A stretch of 64,000 nt of DNA from Deltaproteobacteria bacterium HGW-Deltaproteobacteria-18 (GCA_002841885.1 PHBE01000021.1:1-64000), one strand, 5' to 3'; shown: positions 47,874-57,358, numbered from the stretch's first letter. Numbers and translations: made by a program. Notes: generated by a model from the sequence alone, not told the origin.

Positions 47874-47966
47874 GCATGCGGACTCCTGATTTACACACAA
47901 TAACGGGATTTTTTATCTATATACCGTTAAGATCAGAGAGTAAATCAGGAAATGAAAGCGCAGTGC

Positions 47967-48632
47967 CTAGACTGCTTGATAGAGTGCATGATCCAGATGA
48001 CGAAAACCCGGCATGCGCGGCATGCGCGCCCCCAGGACCAGAATGCCTCCCGGGGTCAGATATTGCCGCAGCCGTCCGGCCAGGGCCAGCGCCAGGGCAG
48101 GATGAAAATGATGCAGCACCTGACGGCAGACGATGACATCCATCGGCTCGCGCAGGGAGAAGGATTCGAAAATGTCCTGACACCTGAAATTGACCATTTC
48201 GCGCACCCCGGGCTTCAGGCGCACCAGATCCTTGCCGGAATCGCGACTGCGCAGGAAATAGCGCCTGGCCATAACGGGCGGGACGCTGCGGACGCTGGCT
48301 GAAGGATACACGCCGCGTTTGGCCTGGTCCAGGTTGGCGGGCAGGAAGTCCGTGGCCAGAATGGAGAATTCGAGCCCGGAGTGCTCCTTGGCCTCTTCCA
48401 GCAGGGTGATGCACAAGCTGTAGGCGTCGAGCCCGCGATCACATCCGGCCACGAGGAACGAGCAAAGCGGAGATGACCCGTGGCGATGATGATCGGCCAC
48501 GATTTCCGCCAGGAATTCAAACTGCCGGGCGTCGTGCAGAAAGCCGTGGTCCTTGCCCAATGCATCGACAAGATAAGGCAATTCCAGCCGCAGGCCTGAG
48601 CGAAAAGTGTTTTCTTCTGATGACATCTGCAT
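47967..48632 (-). CDS. Short CheR-like methyltransferase lacking the N-terminal domain
   Basis: A 221-residue protein related to the catalytic part of CheR. Comparable segments are FLVAGCDRGLDAYSLCITLL (SAM loop, GCSSGEEPYT in true CheR), ILATDFLPANLDQAKRGVY, RYFLRSRDSGKDLVRLKPGV, and DVIVCRQVLHHFHPALAL where CheR has FCRNVMIYFD. The helical N-domain that recognises receptors is missing, and the SAM loop lacks the Glu-Glu pair. It may methylate another target or be inactive. It is 93 bp upstream of cheB on the same strand and diverges from cheD with only 30 bp between the starts. Confidence 0.75.
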   Translation of the reverse strand: MQMSSEENTFRSGLRLELPYLVDALGKDHGFLHDARQFEFLAEIVADHHRHGSSPLCSFLVAGCDRGLDAYSLCITLLEEAKEHSGLEFSILATDFLPANLDQAKRGVYPSASVRSVPPVMARRYFLRSRDSGKDLVRLKPGVREMVNFRCQDIFESFSLREPMDVIVCRQVLHHFHPALALALAGRLRQYLTPGGILVLGARMPRMPGFRHLDHALYQAV

Positions 48633-48662
48633 GGAGAAAGGTTACTTTTACCTAGAACGTGG

Positions 48663-49262
48663 ATGATGTTTCAACTTACACCCAAGGTTTACAAGTCGGC
48701 AATGCAAAGAATCGCAAAAAACAGGATGATCATCCCGGAACAGGCCATCAACGGCCTCGAAGATTGCCGGGAACTTCCTCATGACTACCTTTTGGTGGGT
48801 CAGGGAGGGATCTACAGCAGCCCGACTTTGGTACAGACGGTGCTCGGTTCGTGCGTTTCCGTGACAATGTACTGCGCAAAATATCGCTGGGGCGGAATTT
48901 TTCACGCGTTGTTGCCGCGCATCGAAGATTTTTCAGGGAGCAGGGCAACCGGGGATCAGTATCGCTACGTCGATTCATCCATCTGGAGTCTGCTCCGGGA
49001 ATTCGCCAAATCGGGAATTTCAGCAAAAAGCCTCGAATGCAAGATTTTTGGCGGGGCCTCGCCGCTGCATCAGCACTGCGACACCTCCGCCGGAAACCGC
49101 AACGTCAAGGTCGCCATGGAAGTCCTGGCCGAGGAGGGCGTGACCGTCAGCGCCTCCAGCGTCGGCGGCAACGGCGGCCGCAAGCTTTTCTTCAGGACGG
49201 ATACTGGCTTGGTGCTGCAGAAACGCTTCATCGTCACCGCCTGCAAGGAATGCAAGAGTTGA
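48663..49262 (+). CDS. cheD: Chemoreceptor glutamine deamidase CheD
   Basis: A 199-residue CheD family protein. The catalytic Cys is in TVLGSCVSVTMYC, the His in GGIFHALLPRIEDF, and the conserved CKIFGGASPL segment and VGGNGGRKLFF near the end match the family. CheD deamidates glutamines of receptors and in some species binds CheC. An N-terminal extension of about 45 residues precedes the core. The gene diverges from the short CheR-like gene. A second ATG follows directly at 48666. Confidence 0.88.
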   Translation: MMFQLTPKVYKSAMQRIAKNRMIIPEQAINGLEDCRELPHDYLLVGQGGIYSSPTLVQTVLGSCVSVTMYCAKYRWGGIFHALLPRIEDFSGSRATGDQYRYVDSSIWSLLREFAKSGISAKSLECKIFGGASPLHQHCDTSAGNRNVKVAMEVLAEEGVTVSASSVGGNGGRKLFFRTDTGLVLQKRFIVTACKECKS

Positions 49263-49270
49263 TCGCGTAG

Positions 49271-49290
49271 GGGCAAAAAACATTTTGCCC
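49271..49290. terminator. Hairpin between the convergent cheD and glpK genes
   Basis: GGGCAAAA at 49271-49278 pairs with TTTTGCCC at 49283-49290 around a 4-base loop. There is no long T run, so termination strength is uncertain, but the position 9 bases after the cheD stop in a convergent gap fits. Confidence 0.5.
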
Positions 49291-49358
49291 TCCCCACGCG
49301 CCACCCACGCGCACCCGTGCGCCATTCCCAACGCCCCCCACACAGATCCCACAAAATC

Positions 49359-50870
49359 CTAGTCCACCCAGTCGAAGGTCCTGGTCACGGCCTTTTGCCA
49401 TCCCGCAAAGAGTTCTGCGCGCTTTTCTTCAGCCATGTCCGGGATCCAGCGTTTGTCCTCTTCCCAGTTGTTATAGAGTTCCTCGCGTCCGGACCAGAAG
49501 CCCGAGGCGATTCCCGCCGCGTAGGCCGCACCAAGACAGGTGGTCTCGGCCACTTTGGGGCGGATGACCGGAACGTTCAGGATGTCGGCCTGGAACTGCA
49601 TGAGCAGTTCGTTGTAGACCATGCCGCCGTCGGCCTTGAGCGTTTTCAACTCCACGCCGGAGTCCTTGTTCATGGCCAGGACGATGTCCTTGGCCTGGTA
49701 GGCGGTGGCCTCGAGCACGGCACGGGCGAAGTGGTTGCGGTTGATGTAACGGGTCAGGCCGACCATGACGCCGCGTGCGTCGGGTCGCCAGTAGGGGGCG
49801 TAGAGGCCGGAGAAGGCCGGGACAATGTACATGCCGCCCGTGTCTTCGACCTGTCTGGCCAGGGTCTCTATCTCCGGTGCCGAAGAGAACATCTGCAGGT
49901 TGTCGCGCAGCCACTGCACCAGCGCCCCGGCAATGGCGATGGACCCTTCCAGACAGTAGGATGGCTTGCGGCCGCTGAACTGGTAGGCCAGGGTGGTGAT
50001 GAGCCCATGCTTGGACTGGATGGGCTCGTGGCCCGTGTGCATGAGCAGAAAGCAGCCCGTGCCGTAGGTGTTCTTGGCTTCGCCGGGGGCAAAACAGGTC
50101 TGGCCCACCAGGGCGGCCTGCTGGTCGCCGACGGCTCCGCAGACCGGCACGCGCGCGCCGATGGGACCGTCCTCGCTGGTGGGGCCCCAGGTGTCGCTGT
50201 CCGATGACGGCACGATGCGCGGCAGACCCTGCAGCGGGATGTCCATGATCCTGAGGATTTCCTCGTCCCAGGCCAGGGTTTTGAGATCCATGAGCATGGT
50301 CCGGCTGGCGTTGGTCACGTCGGTCACGTGCGCGCCTCCCTTGGGACCGCCGGTCAGCCACCAGATGATCCAGGTCTCGATGGTGCCGAAGAGGGCGTTG
50401 CCTTTGCCTGCGGCGGCACGGGCCTCGGGTACGTTGTCCAGGATCCAGCGCATCTTGGGGCCTGAAAAATAGGTCGCAACCGGCAGCCCGGTCACGGCCC
50501 TGAAACGGTCCTGGCCGCCGTCGGCGATGAGCTGCTTGCAGATTTCGTGGGTACGGGTGCACTGCCAGACGATGGCGTTGTAGTAGGGTTTGCCGGTGAA
50601 GCGGTCCCAGACCACCGTGGTCTCGCGCTGGTTGGTGATGCCGATGGACGATAGCTCCGAGCCCTTGATCCCGGATTTTGCCAAGGCCCCCCGGATGACG
50701 TCCTGGGTGTTGTTCCAGATCTCCATGGGATCGTGTTCGACCCAGCCGGGCTTCGGATAGATCTGCTCGTGCTCCTTCTGGTCCATGCCGACGATACGGC
50801 CGCGTTCGTCAAAGATGATGAAGCGGCTGCTGGTGGTTCCCTGATCGACTGCGCCTACGTAGCGGGCCAT
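49359..50870 (-). CDS. glpK: Glycerol kinase
   Basis: Phosphorylates glycerol to sn-glycerol-3-phosphate with ATP. The 503 residues match the family length, with [20 protein letters not shown] at the N-terminus and [41 protein letters not shown] and [19 protein letters not shown] further on. A good ribosome site (AGGAGGAGAGC) precedes the ATG. It is the last gene of the minus-strand glp operon, so it feeds the G3P dehydrogenase encoded upstream, and it uses glycerol imported by the divergent glpSTPQUV system. Confidence 0.97.
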   Translation of the reverse strand: MARYVGAVDQGTTSSRFIIFDERGRIVGMDQKEHEQIYPKPGWVEHDPMEIWNNTQDVIRGALAKSGIKGSELSSIGITNQRETTVVWDRFTGKPYYNAIVWQCTRTHEICKQLIADGGQDRFRAVTGLPVATYFSGPKMRWILDNVPEARAAAGKGNALFGTIETWIIWWLTGGPKGGAHVTDVTNASRTMLMDLKTLAWDEEILRIMDIPLQGLPRIVPSSDSDTWGPTSEDGPIGARVPVCGAVGDQQAALVGQTCFAPGEAKNTYGTGCFLLMHTGHEPIQSKHGLITTLAYQFSGRKPSYCLEGSIAIAGALVQWLRDNLQMFSSAPEIETLARQVEDTGGMYIVPAFSGLYAPYWRPDARGVMVGLTRYINRNHFARAVLEATAYQAKDIVLAMNKDSGVELKTLKADGGMVYNELLMQFQADILNVPVIRPKVAETTCLGAAYAAGIASGFWSGREELYNNWEEDKRWIPDMAEEKRAELFAGWQKAVTRTFDWVD

Positions 50871-50924
50871 GTGCTCTCCTCCTGCTCTGGTGTTTCGTTC
50901 GTCCTACAGAATTTTCATGTGTTC

Positions 50925-51755
50925 TCAAACCACGAAGCGGGCCAGCAGGTCGCCGGGTTTGATGCCAAGCTCGTCCGGGTCAAGCCCCAGGGCCAGGCCC
51001 AGAATCCGGGAATAGAGGACGGCCGGGATGGTCTGGGGGCTTTTCCGGTTCTCGTTCCCGAACTGCAGCTGGCAATAGGTGCAGGCCGTGGCCAGCAAGT
51101 CCGCGCCGGCTGATTTCGCGTCGGCCATTTTTTTCGCCACAAGCAGATCCGCGATGGTCTCGTCACGGCCGCGAAGTGGATAGCCGCAGCACTCAAGGCG
51201 CAGATCCCAGGGTAGGGGAGAGGCGCCGGTGGCGGCAACCAGACGTTCGAAGATAGTCGGTGCCAGAGGATCGTCGAAATGGGTGATATTTTCGGGGCGC
51301 AGGGCATGGCAGCCGTAATGGCAGGCGACTTTCAGACCTGTGAGCGGGCGGCTCACGGCGCTCGTCACGCCGCCGGGATAGTCATCGAGAACCTGCAGAA
51401 AATGCCGGACCCGGACCTTTCCGGGAAAATCGAGCCCGTCTTCACGTAGCAAATCCTTCATGCGACACTTTAACTTTTCATCATTGTCGACCTGATGCCG
51501 TGCGTGCTGAAGATTGCCAAAGCAGCATTTGCAGGGCGTCATGAGCTCAAGGCCGAGACTTTGCGCCAGGGCCAGGTTGCGCAGGGCGGAATAGACCGAA
51601 GCGTCCCGGCTCTCGTGGCGCACGGGATAGCCGCAGCAGTTGAACTCGGGTTTGACCAGCTCAATTCCAAGGCGGGCACAGACGGCCTCAACGCTCTGGC
51701 CATGCATCGGCAGATGATGGGCGATCTTACAGCCCGGAAAGTAGGCGTATTTCAT
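50925..51755 (-). CDS. HdrB-like CCG-domain iron-sulfur protein of the G3P dehydrogenase operon
   Basis: A 276-residue protein from MKYAYFPGCK at 51755. It contains two CCG repeats: Cys9, Cys40-Cys41 and Cys75/Cys78, then Cys145/Cys149, Cys189-Cys190 and Cys225/Cys228. This is the arrangement of heterodisulfide reductase subunit B, where CCG motifs hold a non-cubane [4Fe-4S] cluster, and of the C-terminal half of GlpC. The start overlaps the stop of the HdrC/E-like gene (ATGA). It probably receives or passes electrons between GlpAB and the membrane subunit. Translating the longer frame to 52025 would put it inside the upstream gene. Confidence 0.85.
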   Translation of the reverse strand: MKYAYFPGCKIAHHLPMHGQSVEAVCARLGIELVKPEFNCCGYPVRHESRDASVYSALRNLALAQSLGLELMTPCKCCFGNLQHARHQVDNDEKLKCRMKDLLREDGLDFPGKVRVRHFLQVLDDYPGGVTSAVSRPLTGLKVACHYGCHALRPENITHFDDPLAPTIFERLVAATGASPLPWDLRLECCGYPLRGRDETIADLLVAKKMADAKSAGADLLATACTYCQLQFGNENRKSPQTIPAVLYSRILGLALGLDPDELGIKPGDLLARFVV

Positions 51756-53359
51756 GTCCGGCCCTCTTTTTTGCGCAGGGTTTCCGCGCCCAGTTGCCGC
51801 AGTTCGTACAGGATGTCGGCTACGGGGACGCCCTGGGGGCAGTGCTCCTGGCATTTGTAGCAGGTGGTGCAGCTCCAGACCATGCGGGCGCCAAGAGTCT
51901 GGGCTTTTAGGCCCATGCGCAGGAGGTTCATGATCTGCTGCGGAGCGAGGTCCAGATCCCTGGAGGGGTCTTCGCTGACCGCAACCACGGGACAGACGCC
52001 CGTGCAGGTTGTGCACTGTACGCAACCCCAGAATGATTCGGCCCGATCAGCAAGGCCTGCCCCCGTGCCGCCGACCCTGCCCAGATCCCTTGAGGCCAGC
52101 TCCTTGGCCCATTCTCCGGCAGTGCGCTTGCGCATCTCTCCGTCCACTCCGGCTCGGCCGGCCTCTGTCAGAGCCTTTTTCGAGGCAATCCACAGATCCT
52201 GAAGATCGATGCCGGCGGAGCAGACCTGCGTGCAGCGCAGGCATTCGGTGCAGATGTGGCTTCCTTCAACCAGCGTGGCGGTACGGATCGGCGAGAGCCT
52301 GTCGTCCAGATGACTGCACAGATCGGCCAGCTTGTCCATGGGCAGGATGTCCGGATTGCCAAGCACCCTGTGCGCGGGAGCCACGCTGCAGTGCAGGCTG
52401 CATTGCCCGCAGCGGGTGCAGGCGTCCAGGGCCAGTCCCCGGGCAAGAGGGCGTGGCGGCGTGCCTGCTTCGCTGTCCCGTGATCCGGCGCGCATGAGCA
52501 GATTGATGCCGGTCGCGGCCGGATGAAAGAATTTGCCCCAGGGCAGAAGGCCAAGGCCCAGAAAGGCCAGGCCGACATGCACATACCAGAACAAGTCGCG
52601 TCCCTGATCGGCAATATGCAGGGAGGCGGGCACCAGCGCGGTCATGGAGCGCGAAACGAAGGCCGATGACGTGGGGGAATGGCAACCGGCACAGCGGTCC
52701 TCGTGAAGCTGGGCGCCAAGTTCAAGCAATTCCGGGGCCGACGGAAGAAACTGGCTGAAGCGCACCCCGTTTTCCCTGGCCCAATAGGCCTTGAGGGAGA
52801 TCAGTTCCTCGGGCTCGGCCTCGACAAAATAATCGTCCGCCATGCGTTTGAAATCCCCGGCGGACATGATCTTGAACGATTCCAGAAAAAAGCCGGAGAG
52901 GAGCACGCCAAGGACCACGGCGAGAAGGGCCCAATCCTGCAGGTTGCTGAATTTTTTGAGCTTTGTGCAGCGATTCAGGAGCAAAATCGTCAAGCCGAGT
53001 ACGGAGATCAGGCCGAAAAGATTGCGCAGGAATTGCCAGGGATCGAGGGTTGGCTCGTACCCGGAAAAGAGGGGACGGGTCACGACCCCGTCCATGGCAT
53101 GCAGAACGATGAGAGGCACAAAGCCAAGGATCAGGAGCATGTGACCGGTCCAGCGCAAGGGACTCTGGCGCAGGGTGCGGCGCAAAAGGACAAGGTCTGC
53201 CATTCCGCCACGGAGCACGCCAAGCATGCCAGGGCGCGGCTTGCCTTGCTCCGGCCGTCCCATGGCGGCCCCGTGTCTGAACCATCCCCGCATCCGCCGA
53301 AGAGCGCCCATGAGGGCGCAGGCAAGGGCAAGGGCGAGACCGATGGAAAAAAAGTCCAT
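51752..53359 (-). CDS. HdrE/HdrC-like membrane iron-sulfur protein with a c-type heme motif
   Basis: A 535-residue protein. The N-terminal part (to about 280) has roughly five membrane helices with histidines fit for heme b (His73, His86, His261), as in HdrE/NarI-type cytochromes. Between helices, on what should be the periplasmic side, lies a single CAGCH (223-227), the attachment motif of heme c. The C-terminal part has four CxxCxxCxxxC cluster motifs (Cys314-324, 370-380, 446-456, 497-507), i.e. two ferredoxin-like pairs. With the CCG protein it occupies the place of GlpC. It probably carries electrons from glycerol-3-phosphate to menaquinone or to a periplasmic cytochrome. Confidence 0.85.
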   Translation of the reverse strand: MDFFSIGLALALACALMGALRRMRGWFRHGAAMGRPEQGKPRPGMLGVLRGGMADLVLLRRTLRQSPLRWTGHMLLILGFVPLIVLHAMDGVVTRPLFSGYEPTLDPWQFLRNLFGLISVLGLTILLLNRCTKLKKFSNLQDWALLAVVLGVLLSGFFLESFKIMSAGDFKRMADDYFVEAEPEELISLKAYWARENGVRFSQFLPSAPELLELGAQLHEDRCAGCHSPTSSAFVSRSMTALVPASLHIADQGRDLFWYVHVGLAFLGLGLLPWGKFFHPAATGINLLMRAGSRDSEAGTPPRPLARGLALDACTRCGQCSLHCSVAPAHRVLGNPDILPMDKLADLCSHLDDRLSPIRTATLVEGSHICTECLRCTQVCSAGIDLQDLWIASKKALTEAGRAGVDGEMRKRTAGEWAKELASRDLGRVGGTGAGLADRAESFWGCVQCTTCTGVCPVVAVSEDPSRDLDLAPQQIMNLLRMGLKAQTLGARMVWSCTTCYKCQEHCPQGVPVADILYELRQLGAETLRKKEGRT

Positions 53360-53380
53360 GCAGGCTCCCGTGGCTGGAAA

Positions 53381-54628
53381 TTACAAGGAGGATACCGCCT
53401 TGTAGGCGGTGGCGATGGCCAAACCGGCTCCGCACTTCATGCGCATCCAGTCCTGATGGGCCAGGATCGCTCCTGCGGCATGCAGGCGGGGATGAAAGAC
53501 CCGGCCCTGCGCATCCAATGGCCGCAAGTTTTGATCAGTCTCTATTCCGGCCTGATTGATCTCGTGTCCTTTCGGGTCGAAAAACTCGGGGCGATGCCAC
53601 AGGCTCCGGTTGTCTGGCTGGCAGACGGGCAGATCGAAGACCGACTCATGAATGCGGTGACGGTCCGCCCTCAAGCCTTTACCGAAGAAACGCCCACTGG
53701 CAAGAATCGCGTTGTGTGCGAAAAGTTCAACGGACGTCGAACCGCTTCCGGCGGTAAAATGAAATCCTTCGTCGGAACATGCAGCTTTCGTGATCATTTT
53801 CTGCGTATATGTGCGCACTCCGAGGGCCGGAAGGCCACGATCGCAGGCGGCGCGCAGCCGGGGACCGGCGATGGAAGGAGGCAGGGTGGGGATTTCAAAG
53901 ACCGGTCTGCCAAGCAGCTCTTCCATGTGCCGCAGCACGGCAACGGTGTCGGTCATGCCAAGAATGGCCGGAAAGCCTATGTATTGCGCGTCCGCAATGA
54001 GCGGTGCGACGGTCTGGGCCAGCTCCGACCGGCGTGCCGGGTCGGCCATGCTCCAGGCCATGTGTTCGGGATAGAGTTCACCGCTCATGCCGGGAAATTT
54101 TACCCGCGTCACGTTGAGAGCCGGCCAGGAATCTTTCCGCACCTGTGCGATCTGCTTTGCGCTCAGGCCTTTGAGCCCGTGAAAATCGACAATCAGCGTG
54201 GGCGCCTTCATTTCCCAGGCCTCGACCCCGTTCCAGGCCGTGCAGGGCAGCAGATAGGTTGGCTTCATGGTTCCGGCGGCGGTCAGGGTCAGGGTGTTCT
54301 TCCCGGCGCGGCCCCGATAGCAAAGCCCGTGTTCGCCAAGAAAAGTGGTGAAGTCCTCCAGTGCCCGGCAAATCTCCGCGTCGCTCACCCGGCAGTACGG
54401 GTGGTCCGGAAGATCACGGCGCAGTGCGGCCAGTGCGGCAAAGGGATCCTCCCAGACTTTTTGCTCTTCGGTGGGATGCACGGCCAAAAGATCGATGAAC
54501 CCGGTACTGAAGTCAATGCCGCCCGTGGCTCCTGTCTGGGCCACGGACAGTCCTCGTCTGGCGGCGAAAAGCGCTGCGGCCATCCCGGCAAAACCCGAGC
54601 CGATGACCATGACATCATACGTTTTCAT
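53381..54628 (-). CDS. glpB: Anaerobic glycerol-3-phosphate dehydrogenase subunit B
   Basis: A 415-residue flavoprotein from MKTYDVMVIGSG at 54628, overlapping the glpA stop as ATGA. The dinucleotide-binding fingerprint VMVIGSGFAGMAAALFAARR opens the protein, and STGFIDLLAVHP, SGELYPEHMAWSMADPARR and GAGLAIATAYKAV are typical of GlpB. It forms the soluble catalytic dimer with GlpA and transfers electrons toward the membrane iron-sulfur subunit encoded next. Confidence 0.93.
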   Translation of the reverse strand: MKTYDVMVIGSGFAGMAAALFAARRGLSVAQTGATGGIDFSTGFIDLLAVHPTEEQKVWEDPFAALAALRRDLPDHPYCRVSDAEICRALEDFTTFLGEHGLCYRGRAGKNTLTLTAAGTMKPTYLLPCTAWNGVEAWEMKAPTLIVDFHGLKGLSAKQIAQVRKDSWPALNVTRVKFPGMSGELYPEHMAWSMADPARRSELAQTVAPLIADAQYIGFPAILGMTDTVAVLRHMEELLGRPVFEIPTLPPSIAGPRLRAACDRGLPALGVRTYTQKMITKAACSDEGFHFTAGSGSTSVELFAHNAILASGRFFGKGLRADRHRIHESVFDLPVCQPDNRSLWHRPEFFDPKGHEINQAGIETDQNLRPLDAQGRVFHPRLHAAGAILAHQDWMRMKCGAGLAIATAYKAVSSL

Positions 54629-56244
54629 GACTGTTCCTTGAAGGCCGGGGCAGGGCATTTTTCGCTATCCTCGTCCCTGGTCGAAGGGGCGGGTCCGAAC
54701 TCCAGGTCCATGGCCCCGCAATGCAGGGCCTCCTGCAGGTCGGCCTGCATGAGTGGCACGCCCCAGAGTATCGGTGAAAAACCTCTCCAGCGGCGCTCGG
54801 TGAAGGTCTTGAGCTCCGCCAGCCCCTGGGTTCCGGTGGAGATTTCGCGGTCATAAAGATGGCCGGTTATGCGCGGTCCGCAAAAACCGCCCTGGCACGG
54901 ACCCTTGCCGACCCGGCTGCGCATGCCGATGGCCTTGAGCATGGAGCGGCCGCGCATGTCCTTGGCCTCGTCCACGATGGCATCGATGACGCTGCGCGAG
55001 ATCATCTCGCATTCGCACAATACGATGTCGTCTTCGGCGCGGCTCTCCACCCAGCTCTTTGGACCCCGCCCGGGCTCGGTCCATTTGCCCATGCTGGAAG
55101 GCGGCAATGGTTCCGTGCGGGTCCGGCAACGCGCAAAAACCCCTAGTTTCGCACAGGCCAGATCCGCCGCTTTTTCGGCCATGAGCCGATACGTGGTGAG
55201 CTTGCCGCCAGTGATGGTCATGAAATTTTCAACGCCCTCGCCTGCATGGTCGATGAGCGAGAAGCCCCGGCTGACCGCACGGTCATCACCGGCCGGACCC
55301 ATGGAGACAAGCGGCCGCACCCCGGCGTAGGCCCGGATGTAGCGGGTGCGGTCCAGGATGGGCAGCATGGCGCGGGCGTCGTCGATGATGCGGTCCGTTT
55401 CCGCCACGCTTGGCCTGCATCCATCGGGCGTGGGCACGCGGATGGAGGTGGTGCCGAGGATGGACACGGTCCCGCCGGGCACGAGGATGTCCGCGTCGGA
55501 AGGGGGGCGCAGCCGGTTGATGACCCGGGTGGCGATGCGGTCCTGGGTGATGATGAGGCTGCCCATGGAATAGAGGATGTTGATGTGCGCACCGGCCAGG
55601 GCCGCGATCCGTCCGGCCCAGGCCCCCGAGGCGTTGATCACCAGTTCGGCCTCGATCAGGACTTCGCCGCCGGTGGTTATGTCCCGGCATCGCACCAGGG
55701 TGACACGGTTGTCCGTCACTTCCATGGAGACGGCGGCGAGATTGCGGCGCATGGTGCAGCCCAGACTCAAGGCCTGGGAGATGTTGTCGAGGGAGAGCAT
55801 GAACGGATCCACCGCGCCGTCCTGCACCGCGAAGGCGGCGATGAGATTCTCCGACAGGGCGGGCTCCATGACACGGGCGGTACGCAGCTCAAGGCCCTGG
55901 CAGGGAATGCCGCTTTTGGCGCAGAGAGCCGGAAAATCGGAGGCATAGCGCTCGTTGTCTCCGCGCACGGCCACGAAAAGTCCGCCCGTGTCCTCGATGC
56001 ATTGCGGCGCAAGCCGACGCAGGATGTCGCCTTCCTCCCTGCATTCCACTGCGGCCTCGACATCGGAAGCCACATAGCGCGCGCCGCTGTGCAGCAGTCC
56101 GTGGTTTCCGCCGGACGCACCGGAATTGACGTCGTGCTGTTCGATCAGAAGAGCCTGCACGCCGCGCAGGGCCAGATCACGCAGCAATCCCGCGCCAGTG
56201 ACACCGGCGCCGATGATGAGAACCCGGGTTGTGAGAATGGTCAT
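54625..56244 (-). CDS. glpA: Anaerobic glycerol-3-phosphate dehydrogenase subunit A
   Basis: Oxidises sn-glycerol-3-phosphate to dihydroxyacetone phosphate. A 539-residue protein from MTILTTRVLIIGAG at 56244, with AAGGAC upstream; the frame open to 56358 includes promoter DNA. The FAD fingerprint is VLIIGAGVTGAGLLRDLALR. The C-terminus carries a BFD-like [2Fe-2S] site: Cys in VLCECEMISRS and in KGPCQGGFCGPRI. It is the first gene of the minus-strand operon glpA-glpB-HdrCE-like-HdrB-like-glpK and diverges from glpR. Confidence 0.95.
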   Translation of the reverse strand: MTILTTRVLIIGAGVTGAGLLRDLALRGVQALLIEQHDVNSGASGGNHGLLHSGARYVASDVEAAVECREEGDILRRLAPQCIEDTGGLFVAVRGDNERYASDFPALCAKSGIPCQGLELRTARVMEPALSENLIAAFAVQDGAVDPFMLSLDNISQALSLGCTMRRNLAAVSMEVTDNRVTLVRCRDITTGGEVLIEAELVINASGAWAGRIAALAGAHINILYSMGSLIITQDRIATRVINRLRPPSDADILVPGGTVSILGTTSIRVPTPDGCRPSVAETDRIIDDARAMLPILDRTRYIRAYAGVRPLVSMGPAGDDRAVSRGFSLIDHAGEGVENFMTITGGKLTTYRLMAEKAADLACAKLGVFARCRTRTEPLPPSSMGKWTEPGRGPKSWVESRAEDDIVLCECEMISRSVIDAIVDEAKDMRGRSMLKAIGMRSRVGKGPCQGGFCGPRITGHLYDREISTGTQGLAELKTFTERRWRGFSPILWGVPLMQADLQEALHCGAMDLEFGPAPSTRDEDSEKCPAPAFKEQS

Positions 56245-56470
56245 GAATGTCCTTGCAAAATCAAGAAAACCGAAAAGGAACGAAAGAACAATATGTTCCG
56301 TGCGCACGATCGCCTTGCAGCCCGAGACGGGTGAAATCATGCTGGCAATGAGAAACAAGCCATGTTAACAGCTTTCGCGGAGCATGCCGCCTTCTGGGGA
56401 GATTTTCTAGCATGAGCCGTTGCATTCTGCCAGATTTTTTTTCTTAAAACGACACTTCACGTAGTTTTTT

Positions 56471-56484
56471 TTTCGAAAACGAAA
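56471..56484. promoter_or_regulatory. Candidate GlpR operator overlapping the glpR translation start region
   Basis: TTTCG-AAAA-CGAAA is a perfect palindrome placed directly before the glpR ribosome site (AAGGAG at 56483-56488), in the 250-bp gap between the divergent glpA and glpR genes. DeoR-family repressors such as GlpR often bind TTCG/CGAA-containing repeats. Binding here would block glpR itself and could affect glpA. Confidence 0.45.
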
Positions 56485-56493
56485 GGAGAATTT

Positions 56494-57321
56494 ATGCATG
56501 ACGCTCCTGCCGGCAAAGCCGACGGTCAGGACACGGGAGCCAGGCACGTCACGGTCCGTCAACGCCATGCCGAAATGATCCGCATGGTCCGGGAGACGGG
56601 ATTCGCCACCATCCAGTCCCTGGCCGATCATTTCGGCATCACTCCCCAATCCGTACGCCGGGACATCAACACCCTGAACGCCAAGGGTCTCCTGCAACGC
56701 TATCACGGGGGGGCGGGGCCATGCCTGAGCACGGAAAACCTGGACTATCTGGACCGCAAGGTGCTCTGCCTGTCCGAAAAAAGAGTCATCGGGCAAATGG
56801 TGGCCCAGGCCATCCCCAACAAATCTTCGCTTTTCATCAACATCGGCACCACCACCGAAGAGGTGGCCAGGGCCCTGGGCGGACACAAGAATCTGCGGGT
56901 CATCACCAACAGCCTCAATGTCGCCTCCATCCTGACCGGAAACCCGGAGGTGGAGATCATCGTGGCCGGCGGCCTGATCCGTCATCACGACGGGGGCATC
57001 GTCGGTGAGGCGGCCATAGATTTCATCCGCCAGTTCAAGGTCGATTTCGGCATCATCGGCATCAGCGGCATCGACATGGACGGCACTCTGCTCGACTTCG
57101 ACTACCGGGAAGTGCGCGCCGCCAGAGCCATCATGGATAATTCCAGGCAGGTTTTCCTGGTCACCGACCACACCAAGTTCGGGCGCAACGCCATGGTGCG
57201 CCTGGGCAACATCGAGGAAATCGACGTCCTGTTCACGGACAAGACGCCGCCGGCAAGCGTTCTCGATCAGATGAAACGCGGGAACGTGAAACTGCACGTC
57301 GATGAAGGGCCGGAAAACTGA
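56494..57321 (+). CDS. glpR: DeoR-family glycerol-3-phosphate regulon repressor
   Basis: A 275-residue DeoR-family repressor. The N-terminal HTH is RQRHAEMIRMVRETGFATIQ with LADHFGITPQSVRRDINTLN (about 22-70), followed by LLQRYHGGA; the sugar-phosphate-binding C-domain has NKSSLFINIGTTTEEVARAL, ITNSLNVASIL and GISGIDMDGTLLDFDYREV. In the presence of glycerol-3-phosphate GlpR leaves DNA and the glp genes are expressed. It lies between the two glp gene sets it probably controls. Confidence 0.9.
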   Translation: MHDAPAGKADGQDTGARHVTVRQRHAEMIRMVRETGFATIQSLADHFGITPQSVRRDINTLNAKGLLQRYHGGAGPCLSTENLDYLDRKVLCLSEKRVIGQMVAQAIPNKSSLFINIGTTTEEVARALGGHKNLRVITNSLNVASILTGNPEVEIIVAGGLIRHHDGGIVGEAAIDFIRQFKVDFGIIGISGIDMDGTLLDFDYREVRAARAIMDNSRQVFLVTDHTKFGRNAMVRLGNIEEIDVLFTDKTPPASVLDQMKRGNVKLHVDEGPEN

Positions 57322-57358
57322 ACGTTTACGAACAAAATAGGTTGGCTGACCAATTTTC

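Noticed and set aside
52679-54856. 725-codon plus-strand open frame
   Set aside because: It runs antisense through the HdrE-like, glpB and glpA genes, which have clear motifs and overlapping starts; the long frame results from high GC.
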